From Gammaproteobacteria bacterium (GTDB lineage: Bacteria > Pseudomonadota > Gammaproteobacteria > SZUA-229), in NCBI GenBank assembly GCA_013138755.1, contig WTCC01000127.1:1-6644 (forward strand): DNA of 6,644 bases, in the 5' to 3' direction. The translations under genes were made by a program, and so were the position numbers. This document shows, one piece after another, positions 1-6,644 of this stretch; the stretch's first letter is position 1; every line of letters starts with the position of its first letter. Below the pieces are notes generated by a model that was given only the letters and a program-made list of their open reading frames with translations, did not search any database and had not been told where the DNA came from.

Positions 1-23
1 TGTAGAGAAAGATCGGCGCGCAT
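1..23 (-). other. Possible 5' end of an inverted gene copy (MRADLSL)
   Basis: Read on the minus strand from 23 to 1, the left arm of the inverted repeat gives ATG followed by codons for MRADLSL. These are the same first seven residues as the + strand gene at 211. The single base difference is at position 12 and gives GAT instead of GAC, both Asp. This fits a second, inverted copy of the start of that gene running out of the window to the left. It may equally be only the repeat arm with no gene behind it. With 23 bases visible this cannot be decided. Confidence 0.15.
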
Positions 24-55
24 TTAGAATGAAGTTTGAAAAAGCTTATTATCCA

Positions 56-93
56 CAGATGAACGCAGATGAACGCAGATGAACGCAGATGAA
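56..93. repeat. 10-bp tandem repeat, about 3.8 copies
   Basis: The unit CAGATGAACG repeats head to tail, with 10-bp spacing, from 56 to 93. It lies at the inner end of the left arm of the inverted repeat. The right arm carries fewer exact units (TTCATCTGCG TTCATC at 161-176, plus a diverged GTGTTCATC version from 158), so copy number differs between arms. This is what slipped-strand copy change within one arm would produce. No coding role is seen. Confidence 0.85.
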
Positions 94-210
94 AAAACAG
101 ATTAAATATTCCATTGGTAGCCAGAGTACGTGGCAATGGTAAGGGTTGTTTTTATCCGTGTTCATCTGCGTTCATCGGTGGATAATAAGCTTTTTCAAAC
201 TTCATTCTAA

Positions 211-1515
211 ATGCGCGCCGACCTTTCTCTACAGCAAGCACCACCCTTTTCAGTACCTGCACGGTTCCTCGTTAGCGCACCATTGTTTGGTCTGATAGCA
301 GCACTGACACTACTCTGGTATGGGCCAGAAATAATTAGCCATCGCTGGACACCTGAGATCCTGGCAGTCACCCACTTTCTGACTTTAGGTTTTCTCACGA
401 TGAGCATGTTTGGTGCAATGCTGCAGCTTTTACCGGTACTCATGGGTATGGTTATTCCACACCCCGTATTGTTCAGCAGCCTGGTTCATACACCACTGGT
501 TCTCGGCAGCCTCAGTCTTGGTCTGGCCTGGTTGTTACAGATAAATATTCTATTCCTTGTGGCAATATCTTTTCTTGGATTTTCTTTTACCATCTTTATC
601 ATAGTAGTAGCAGAACGTTTACTGCAATCAGCAAACAGACATGTGACACGCAGTATGATGATACTGGCATTAGTTGCACTACTTATCACCGCTAGCCTTG
701 GCATCTACCTGTCTATGGGTCATGGCTGGCAGTCATTCCCACTGGCACGGCAGCTAACCGATCTGCACCTGAGCTGGGGACTTTTTGGCTGGGTATTACT
801 GCTGATCATGGCCGTCGCCTATCAGGTTATCCCCATGTTTCAGATTACTGATGAATACCCTGTATTGCATCAGCGGTTGATGGGCTGGGCCGTATTTGTT
901 GCTATGCTCAACCTGAGCATAGCTAACCTGTGGCAACTGGAGAACTTAAAGATAATTTCGATCGCCCTGTTAGCAGTGTGTTTGATGACTTTTGCACTGA
1001 CAACTTTATGGGTACTGCACAAACGTCGCCGTCAACTAGCGGACACGACGATGCGTTTCTGGCAGCTTGCCATGGTCAGCCTGTTATTGCTGACATCATC
1101 CTGGTTGCTAACTAATTTGATAAATATCGAGCCGCCGGTATTTCTGTACGGCGCACTGATGATTCACGGTTTTGCCATGTCCATTATTAACGGCATGATG
1201 TATAAGATCATCCCGTTCATTATCTGGCTGCACCTCAGTGTCCAGAATAAAAATCTACGCGACAAAGGTGAGCGAACATCACAGGTAAAAGTCCCGCATA
1301 TGCGTAAAATCATTCCCGAAACGGCCAGTCTGTGGCAATTTCGTTCTCATCTGGCCAGCCTGGTATTACTGCTGCTAGCGGCTCTATGGCCACATTGGTT
1401 TTTTTACCCGGCAGCATTAGTATTTGCCCTTGCGCAAAGCTTTCTACTGCTCAATCTATCAAAAGCCGTTTATTTTTATAATGCTAAAATCACCGAACTC
1501 TCTGCAGTAACTTAA
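211..1515 (+). CDS. 12-helix membrane protein, heme-copper oxidase subunit I-like
   Basis: A 434-residue, very hydrophobic protein with about 12 predicted membrane helices. The segment VTHFLTLGFLTMSMFGAMLQLLPVL (here from V53, with His55 in the helix) resembles the His-bearing second helix of heme-copper oxidase subunit I proteins. Further helix histidines are His186 (DLHLSWG), His319 (MIHGF) and His341 (WLHL), which could bind heme. The full six-histidine catalytic pattern was not established, so oxidase activity should not be assumed. I have a general recollection of similar proteins beside NO or nitrogen-oxide genes, sometimes loosely called NnrS-like, but I cannot name the family firmly. 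ATG 211 follows a stop codon (208-210) directly and has no Shine-Dalgarno sequence, because it lies inside the repeat arm. No good in-frame start is seen before helix 1. It lies 173 bp upstream of norC and is probably transcribed separately. A role in NO handling or nor assembly is inference from position. Confidence 0.75.
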   Translation: MRADLSLQQAPPFSVPARFLVSAPLFGLIAALTLLWYGPEIISHRWTPEILAVTHFLTLGFLTMSMFGAMLQLLPVLMGMVIPHPVLFSSLVHTPLVLGSLSLGLAWLLQINILFLVAISFLGFSFTIFIIVVAERLLQSANRHVTRSMMILALVALLITASLGIYLSMGHGWQSFPLARQLTDLHLSWGLFGWVLLLIMAVAYQVIPMFQITDEYPVLHQRLMGWAVFVAMLNLSIANLWQLENLKIISIALLAVCLMTFALTTLWVLHKRRRQLADTTMRFWQLAMVSLLLLTSSWLLTNLINIEPPVFLYGALMIHGFAMSIINGMMYKIIPFIIWLHLSVQNKNLRDKGERTSQVKVPHMRKIIPETASLWQFRSHLASLVLLLLAALWPHWFFYPAALVFALAQSFLLLNLSKAVYFYNAKITELSAVT

Positions 1516-1590
1516 ATACAGCCGGATCAAGGCTGCCGTAATCTTGTTATACTCCCGCACCGTCTATCTGACTACTATATTTGCTCAGGC

Positions 1591-1604
1591 TTGATAAATA
1601 TCAA
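1591..1604 (+). promoter_or_regulatory. FNR/DNR-type binding site upstream of norC
   Basis: TTGATAAATATCAA is a perfect TTGAT-N4-ATCAA palindrome, the consensus for FNR and for the NO-responsive DNR/NnrR regulators. Its centre is at 1597.5. With the TATAAT at 1627-1632 and a start near 1639, the box sits at -41.5, the standard class II activating position. Expression of norCB under low oxygen, or NO, is therefore likely. Sequence alone cannot tell FNR from DNR. Confidence 0.9.
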
Positions 1605-1626
1605 GTACTTTATAATATTAGACTTT

Positions 1627-1632
1627 TATAAT
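1627..1632 (+). promoter_or_regulatory. -10 element of the norCB promoter
   Basis: A perfect TATAAT lies 22 bases after the FNR/DNR-type box, placing transcription start near 1639 and giving a 5' leader of about 50 bases before norC. No -35 hexamer is needed in a class II FNR promoter. A second TATAAT lies 16 bases upstream at 1611-1616, in a repeated CTTTATAATA context. It would put the box at about -25, which would not activate, so the downstream element is preferred. Confidence 0.75.
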
Positions 1633-1688
1633 ACGGCGAAATTATTGCCTGTTTACTAACCATTAAAATTAACTAAGAGATAATCGCT

Positions 1689-2126
1689 ATGAGAGAAACC
1701 TTTACCAAGGGCATGGCACGAAATATTTACTACGGGGGATCAGTTTTTTTCTTCCTGGTATTTATTGGTTTAACCGTAGATACGGTACAAACCTTGCCTA
1801 AAACCGATAATAGAGAAAATCTTACCGAAGAAGTCGTTGCAGGTAAACGTTTGTGGGAACACAACAACTGCATTGGCTGCCATACCCTGTTAGGTGAAGG
1901 CGCTTATTTTGCCCCTGAACTTGGCAATGTCTATACCCGCTTTGGTGAAAGCACTGAAGCCATCAAAGGTTTTATCAAAAGCCGTCCCGTCGATGGTATT
2001 CCTGGCCGCCGCAGTATGCCACAGTTCAATTTCACTGATCAGGAACTGGAAGAGATTGCACAATTCTTAAAATACGCCGATGGCATAAAAGTGGCCAGAG
2101 ACTGGCCACCTAATATTCAAGGTTAA
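1689..2126 (+). CDS. norC: Nitric oxide reductase subunit C (cytochrome c subunit)
   Basis: A 145-residue monoheme cytochrome c that receives electrons from periplasmic donors and passes them to NorB. An N-terminal membrane anchor (about residues 13-32) holds the heme domain in the periplasm, and there is no cleaved signal peptide. The heme motif is CIGCH, with Cys61, Cys64 and His65. The likely axial methionine is Met110 in the RRSMPQF segment. Gly71 and Tyr73 fall where P. aeruginosa NorC supplies ligands to the structural calcium at the NorB interface. Length is normal for NorC. ATG 1689 has an AAGAGA ribosome binding site at 1675-1680. The gene is the first of a two-gene transcript from the FNR/DNR-type promoter, and norB begins 12 bases after its stop. 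Confidence 0.97.
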   Translation: MRETFTKGMARNIYYGGSVFFFLVFIGLTVDTVQTLPKTDNRENLTEEVVAGKRLWEHNNCIGCHTLLGEGAYFAPELGNVYTRFGESTEAIKGFIKSRPVDGIPGRRSMPQFNFTDQELEEIAQFLKYADGIKVARDWPPNIQG

Positions 2127-3545
<1,419 letters not shown>

Positions 3546-3568
3546 ACCTTAGCGCTACCGTAAAAAAG

Positions 3569-3595
3569 TACCGCCGCTTTTGGCGGTATTTTTTT
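3569..3595 (+). terminator. Intrinsic terminator after norB
   Basis: A 7-bp stem TACCGCC (3569-3575) pairs with GGCGGTA (3582-3588) around a six-base loop, followed by seven T residues (3589-3595). A run of six A residues (3562-3567) upstream could extend the stem and allow weak termination from the other strand. It lies 23 bases after the norB stop, so most norCB transcripts should end here. The accessory genes would then depend on readthrough or their own promoter. Confidence 0.92.
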
Positions 3596-3676
3596 GGGTA
3601 CGCATTAAAAACAATCAAGTTAAAATCCGTCAGATGAAACAGGCATAAAGCAATAGATTAACGATAAGGCAAACAG

Positions 3677-4036
3677 ATGAAATCAGTAAAAACAGATGAA
3701 CTGCAGATCAAGCGCGCATCAGACGCAGCGCTGGCATCCCTGCTCAATCTGACGATTCTGCCCGTTATCAGTTTTATCGCCCTGCTGCTGATCCACAGAA
3801 AAACACAAGCAGATACTATCGATCACTACCATGCCGTATTAGGCGTGAAGATTAATGTTATCGCTGCAGTCGTACTGTTTCTGGTTAGTGCGCTGATGAT
3901 TTTACTGGGTGGTTTTGATTCTCCATGGACATGGGTTTATGTGATCTCCTATTTCACCATCGTGCATACCATTTTTATTGTTTTTGCATTGTGGGCTCTG
4001 GTGCGTGCGTGGTCCGGTGACAGATTATGGAGCTAA
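3677..4036 (+). CDS. Small multi-helix membrane protein, Tic20/DUF4870-like (copy 1)
   Basis: A 119-residue protein with about three membrane helices (near 19-39, 54-76 and 85-110), a short polar N-terminus and a basic end (RAWSGDRLWS). The layout of a first helix, a polar segment with His (DHYHAVLGVKIN, His52), then two more helices resembles the Tic20/DUF4870 family, and it resembles the gene at 5721 in this window. Family membership is a guess from pattern, and no function is known to me. ATG 3677 has an AAGG ribosome binding site at 3666-3669. It is the first gene after the norB terminator and ends 10 bases before norE, so it is probably cotranscribed with norE and norF. A role as an assembly or stability factor for the NO reductase is inference from context only. 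Confidence 0.8.
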   Translation: MKSVKTDELQIKRASDAALASLLNLTILPVISFIALLLIHRKTQADTIDHYHAVLGVKINVIAAVVLFLVSALMILLGGFDSPWTWVYVISYFTIVHTIFIVFALWALVRAWSGDRLWS

Positions 4037-4046
4037 CAGAGAATAT

Positions 4047-4637
4047 ATGAACGTAAGAACGACAGAAACCGATGAAGAATTGCCGAGACTGCTGCCCGGT
4101 GATTTTGCTATCTGGTTTTTCATTTTCGCCGAATTACTGGTGTTTGCCATCGCCTTCATTTCTTACGCCGTGGCGCGGATACAAAATGTGGAGATGTTCA
4201 ATCAGTATCAGCTCACACTCAACCGTGAGCTGGGAGCGGCAAATACACTGCTGCTGATCACTGCCAGTTACTTTGTCGTCCGTGCGATTCACGCCATCCG
4301 TATCGACGATGTCAAAAGCTGTGTACGCTGGTTATATCTATCGCTAGGCTGTGGCTCAGGTTTTCTACTGTTAAAATCCTTAGAGTATTACGAAAAATTC
4401 TCACACGGTATCAATCTCAGCACCAATACATTTTACATGTTCTACCTGTCGTTAACGATGTTTCATTTTCTGCACGTAATCCTTGGCATGGTTATCCTGC
4501 TTGCCATCGCCATCAAAGCACAACGCGGTGGATACACGGCACAAGACCATATCGGAATTGAAACCGGCGCCTCTTACTGGCACATGGTTGACCTGGTCTG
4601 GATTATTTTATTCCCGCTGGTATATATCATCCGATGA
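4047..4637 (+). CDS. norE: NorE, cytochrome c oxidase subunit III-like accessory protein
   Basis: A 196-residue membrane protein with about five helices, shorter than full subunit III as expected for NorE. Family signs are LPGDFAIW (16-23) before the first helix, Glu29 in FAELL, the GAANT/FVVRA stretch (64-81), Glu114-Tyr115 in KSLEYYE, HFLHV (141-145) and a C-terminal YWHMVDLVWI segment. NorE lacks metal centres. In Paracoccus, norE and norF support NO reductase activity, but their mechanism is unclear. The open frame reaches back to an ATG at 3978, but that would overlap the previous gene by 59 bases and add a non-family N-terminus, so ATG 4047, 10 bases after the previous stop, is chosen. 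The ribosome binding site is weak (AGAGA, 4038-4042). Its last four bases overlap the norF start (ATGA). A related gene lies at 6134. Confidence 0.9.
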   Translation: MNVRTTETDEELPRLLPGDFAIWFFIFAELLVFAIAFISYAVARIQNVEMFNQYQLTLNRELGAANTLLLITASYFVVRAIHAIRIDDVKSCVRWLYLSLGCGSGFLLLKSLEYYEKFSHGINLSTNTFYMFYLSLTMFHFLHVILGMVILLAIAIKAQRGGYTAQDHIGIETGASYWHMVDLVWIILFPLVYIIR

Positions 4638-4894
4638 ATAAACTCTACAACATCCATACGCTATGGCTAGGCATGCTGCTGCTGACACTGACCACCTACG
4701 CCATAGGAAAACTCGGTTATAGCGGGGTCGTAGTGGTGAGCTTTTTATTGATCACCGCTGCCGCCAAAGCAATTTTTATTATCCGCGACTTCATGGAACT
4801 ACGCGGCGTGTCATTACTATGGCGCGTAATAATGTATGGCTGGCTGCTTATCGTTGTCGCTGGCATCGCCATCACTTACCTTATCAGCCTTTGA
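4634..4894 (+). CDS. norF: NorF, small subunit IV-like membrane protein
   Basis: An 86-residue protein with three membrane helices, matching prokaryotic cytochrome oxidase subunit IV/NorF proteins. The typical signature is the end of helix 2 plus the following loop: KAIFIIRDFMELRG, then WR before helix 3. It is thought to act with NorE in supporting NO reductase in the inner membrane, and its exact role is not established. The start codon overlaps the norE stop (ATGA, 4634-4637) and no separate ribosome binding site is visible, so translation is probably coupled to norE. The stop codon lies inside a perfect FNR/DNR-type box. Confidence 0.88.
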   Translation: MNKLYNIHTLWLGMLLLTLTTYAIGKLGYSGVVVVSFLLITAAAKAIFIIRDFMELRGVSLLWRVIMYGWLLIVVAGIAITYLISL

Positions 4895-4905
4895 TCTGCA
4901 TCAAA
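4890..4905 (+). promoter_or_regulatory. Second FNR/DNR-type site, at the norF/norQ junction
   Basis: TTTGATCTGCATCAAA contains a perfect TTGAT-N4-ATCAA core (4891-4904) and covers the norF stop codon. Its centre at 4897.5 would place a class II start near 4939, which is after both possible norQ start codons (4922 and 4934), and no -10 hexamer is seen at 4927-4932. A CATAAA at 4906-4911 would put the box at about -20, a repressing position. The palindrome is clear, but its action on norQ is uncertain. Confidence 0.6.
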
Positions 4906-4921
4906 CATAAACTCTACTCTC

Positions 4922-5719
4922 ATGAACAAGCCTATGAATGACATCCCCTATTATCAGAGCCAAAATAACGAAGTTGAATTATTTGAACACGCTTACAACA
5001 ACCAGTTACCACTACTGATCAAAGGGCCTACCGGCTGTGGCAAGACCCGCTTTATTCAGCACATGGCAGCAAAGCTCGAGCGCCCTTTATATACCATCGC
5101 CTGCCATGATGATCTCACCGCTGCCGATCTGGTTGGTAGACATCTGATCGGTGACGGTGAAACTTACTGGCATGATGGCCCCTTGACCAAAGCCGTTCGT
5201 GAAGGCGCAATCTGTTACCTCGATGAGATCGTCGAAGCCAGAAAGGACACCACCGTTGTGCTCCACCCGCTCTCTGACGACCGGCGTATCCTGCCCATAG
5301 AGCGTACCGGTGAAGTATTACAGGCCTCACCTGAATTCATGCTGGTGGTTTCCTACAATCCAGGCTATCAAAATTTACTCAAGGGCATGAAGCCGTCTAC
5401 CCGCCAGCGTTTTGTCGCCATGCGTTTTGACTACCCGGATATAGAGACTGAGATAAGCATCGTTCAAAAAGAAACAGAGATCGATAAAACCACAGCAACA
5501 CAGTTGACCGAACTGGCGCATGCACTACGTGTTTTAAAAGACCATGACCTGGAAGAATCTGCTTCCACACGTTTACTGGTGTATGCCGCCACACTGATCA
5601 AATCAGGACTCGATCCGATAGAGGCTTGCCGCGCAGCCATCGTAGAACCGCTGAGTGACGAAGATGAAACTGTTGCCGCTTTGATGGAAGTAGTTCGTGC
5701 AAAAATGGAGACCAGTTAA
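4922..5719 (+). CDS. norQ: NorQ, MoxR/CbbQ-type AAA+ ATPase
   Basis: A 265-residue cytoplasmic AAA+ ATPase of the NorQ/NirQ/CbbQ group. With the von Willebrand protein NorD it activates NO reductase, probably by aiding insertion of the non-heme iron. Visible parts are Walker A GPTGCGKT (35-42), Walker B CYLDE (98-102), sensor 1 with Asn146 in VVSYNP, STRQRF (159-164) with candidate arginine fingers, and a CbbQ-type C-terminal helical domain (about 200-260). Length is normal and no motif is broken. ATG 4922 is used here, but ATG 4934 gives MNDIPYYQ, which fits the usual NorQ/NirQ N-terminus better, and neither has a good ribosome binding site. The gene follows norF by 27 bases and its stop lies one base before the next start, so it probably belongs to the same transcript. 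norD is not in the window. Confidence 0.95.
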   Translation: MNKPMNDIPYYQSQNNEVELFEHAYNNQLPLLIKGPTGCGKTRFIQHMAAKLERPLYTIACHDDLTAADLVGRHLIGDGETYWHDGPLTKAVREGAICYLDEIVEARKDTTVVLHPLSDDRRILPIERTGEVLQASPEFMLVVSYNPGYQNLLKGMKPSTRQRFVAMRFDYPDIETEISIVQKETEIDKTTATQLTELAHALRVLKDHDLEESASTRLLVYAATLIKSGLDPIEACRAAIVEPLSDEDETVAALMEVVRAKMETS

Positions 5720-5720
5720 A

Positions 5721-6116
5721 GTGTCAAAACCACAGTCTTCAAATGATCATACTGCCGCCTACGCAGAAGCTTTTTATATCGGCAACCTGCTATTTGTCGG
5801 TATATTTTATCTGGCTCTCTGGATACTTTATCTATTGCGTTATGAAAAATCATCAATGATAACTCAGCGTCATCTCAAACAAAGCTTGATCGGCAGCAGC
5901 ATCAGCACTTTTATTTTTATTGGTATCAATATTGTTATTTTACTGACCCATGGTTATACATCGGTGGCCGCATTATTTTCCCTGGAATTTTATTTTATGC
6001 TATTAGTACCCATGTTTCTGATCGTCGGTATTCTGGGATTCAGCAAAGCGATAAAGGGTATGGATTTCACTTACCCGCTGATAGGGTGCTTTCTCAAGCA
6101 ACCAGTTCCTCTGTAA
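5721..6116 (+). CDS. Small membrane protein, Tic20/DUF4870-like (copy 2)
   Basis: A 131-residue protein with about three membrane helices (near 19-40, 56-76 and 86-108). A polar segment RHLKQ (50-54, His51) follows helix 1, and the C-terminal KAIKGMDFTYPLIG (109-122) closely resembles the ending typical of Tic20/DUF4870 proteins. The order of helices and the His after helix 1 match the gene at 3677, so the two may be paralogs. The function is unknown. GTG 5721 is chosen because GGAG (5707-5710) sits 10 bases upstream and the start is one base after the norQ stop. The open frame extends to a GTG at 5697, which would overlap norQ by 23 bases. The norE-like gene follows 17 bases after the stop. 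Confidence 0.75.
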   Translation: MSKPQSSNDHTAAYAEAFYIGNLLFVGIFYLALWILYLLRYEKSSMITQRHLKQSLIGSSISTFIFIGINIVILLTHGYTSVAALFSLEFYFMLLVPMFLIVGILGFSKAIKGMDFTYPLIGCFLKQPVPL

Positions 6117-6133
6117 AAAACACAGAAAGATCG

Positions 6134-6644
6134 ATGACCGAAGCAGTACTAACTCCTCTGGCCCTGTCCAGTAAGTCTCATAAAATCCCGGGGAATATGG
6201 CTATCTGGGCAGCTATCCTGGCGGAGATGAGCGAATTTGCCATCATGTTCATCGTCTATTTTCTGGCAAAAGTTCACAATCCCGAAGTATTCAGTGAAGG
6301 ACCAGCAAAACTCAGTACACTCGCCGGTGCCAGTAACACGATAATCATGCTGACCAGCAGTTTTTTTGTGGTTCGAGCAGTTATCGCAATGCGCGAGAAC
6401 AACCGTGAGCAGAGTGCACGCTGGTTATGGGCGGCTGTGATCTGCGGCGTCCTCTATCTCGTCATAAAATATTTTGAGTATGAATGGAATAACGCTCAGG
6501 GACTATCGACTGAAACGAATATTTTTTACGCGGTTTATTATTACGTCACCTTTAACCACTTTCTGCATGTAGGCTGGGGAAGCGCTGCGATACTATGGGT
6601 TATCTATCGTCTCAATACCGGTATCTATACACAGCAGGAGCATG
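6134..6644 (+). CDS. Second NorE-like (cytochrome oxidase subunit III-like) protein, partial
   Basis: The open frame from ATG 6134 runs without a stop to the window end (170 codons visible, 3' end missing). It shares the NorE signature with the gene at 4047 in the same order: IPGNMAIW (18-25), Glu31 in LAEMSEFA, GASNT followed by FFVVRA, Glu115-Tyr116 in YFEYE, and HFLHV (142-146). It is clearly diverged from the first copy, so this is not a recent duplication. The protein is probably an inner-membrane partner of NO reductase or of another oxidase. It could also be a paralog with its own role, since the second copy sits after norQ rather than with norF. The ribosome binding site is weak (AGAAAGA before 6131). 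The gene follows the small membrane protein gene by 17 bases, as norE follows its small membrane neighbour by 10. Confidence 0.85.
   Translation, partial: MTEAVLTPLALSSKSHKIPGNMAIWAAILAEMSEFAIMFIVYFLAKVHNPEVFSEGPAKLSTLAGASNTIIMLTSSFFVVRAVIAMRENNREQSARWLWAAVICGVLYLVIKYFEYEWNNAQGLSTETNIFYAVYYYVTFNHFLHVGWGSAAILWVIYRLNTGIYTQQEH

Larger units (their letters stand above)
1..233. repeat. Long imperfect inverted repeat, arms 1-73 and 161-233
   Basis: Positions 1-73 match the reverse complement of 161-233 with only two mismatches (12 against 222, and 57 against 177). A further roughly ten bases inward (74-83 against 151-160) pair partly. The spacer (about 84-150) contains a smaller hairpin: CCATT at 111-115 with AATGG at 135-139, and GCCA at 120-123 with TGGC at 131-134. 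The inner parts of the arms consist of GCAGATGAAC-type units of a kind I recall as common intergenic repeats in many environmental bacteria (from memory, not searched). The left arm reaches the first base of the window, so its true outer end is unknown. The right arm runs 23 bases into the gene that starts at 211. The DNA could form a cruciform and its RNA a long hairpin. It could be a non-autonomous mobile repeat, or the centre of an inverted duplication that continues to the left. Confidence 0.9.

Noticed and set aside
1..233. CRISPR array for the repeats at the left edge
   Set aside because: The units are 10 bp and contiguous with no spacers, and no cas gene is present.
1519..1535. CAGCC/GGCTG hairpin after the first gene as a terminator
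   Set aside because: The stem is only 5 bp with a 7-base loop and there is no T run after it.
3605..3649. Weak FNR-like site (TTAAA-N4-ATCAA, 3605-3618) with CATAAA at 3644-3649 as a promoter for the accessory genes
   Set aside because: Only the right half-site is good and the -10 is poor. The spacing is suggestive, but not enough to list as a feature.
3978..4046. Upstream ATG extension of norE
   Set aside because: It overlaps the preceding gene by 59 bases and adds residues that do not fit NorE; ATG 4047 gives the family-like start.
5697..5720. Upstream GTG start for the second small membrane protein
   Set aside because: It overlaps norQ, while GTG 5721 has a GGAG ribosome binding site and follows the norQ stop by one base.

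Overview
The window is a denitrification-type nitric oxide reductase (cNOR) locus. It probably comes from a gammaproteobacterium: NorB and NorC follow Pseudomonas aeruginosa cNOR almost residue for residue, base composition is moderate, and FNR/DNR-type boxes are present. That assignment is inference from protein resemblance, and the genus cannot be named from this sequence. All recognised genes are on the + strand.

Layout. Positions 1-233 form a long imperfect inverted repeat that holds 10-bp tandem units. Its right arm contains the start codon of the first gene (211-1515), a 12-helix membrane protein resembling heme-copper oxidase subunit I whose function I cannot name. A 173-bp intergenic region follows, with a perfect FNR/DNR-type box (TTGAT-N4-ATCAA) placed exactly for class II activation of a TATAAT -10 element. 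Next come norC (1689-2126) and norB (2139-3545), the two subunits of the NO reductase, and then a strong intrinsic terminator (3569-3595).

Downstream of the terminator is an accessory set: a small membrane protein (3677-4036), norE (4047-4637, cytochrome oxidase subunit III-like), norF (4634-4894, subunit IV-like) and norQ (MoxR-type AAA+ ATPase, annotated from 4922). A second small membrane protein (5721-6116) and a second norE-like gene (6134, running off the window end) follow. The order [small membrane protein + subunit III-like protein] therefore occurs twice, on either side of norF-norQ. This looks like an old duplicated module.

How the parts work together: NorC passes electrons to NorB, which reduces 2 NO to N2O at a heme b3/non-heme iron centre. 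NorQ, normally with NorD (not in this window), activates the enzyme, probably by helping metal insertion. NorE and NorF support NO reductase activity in Paracoccus. A second perfect FNR/DNR-type box overlaps the norF stop codon just before norQ, but it sits too close to norQ for ordinary activation. The main points for a second look are the inverted repeat at the edge, the duplicated membrane module, the terminator that separates norCB from its accessory genes, and the oddly placed second box.
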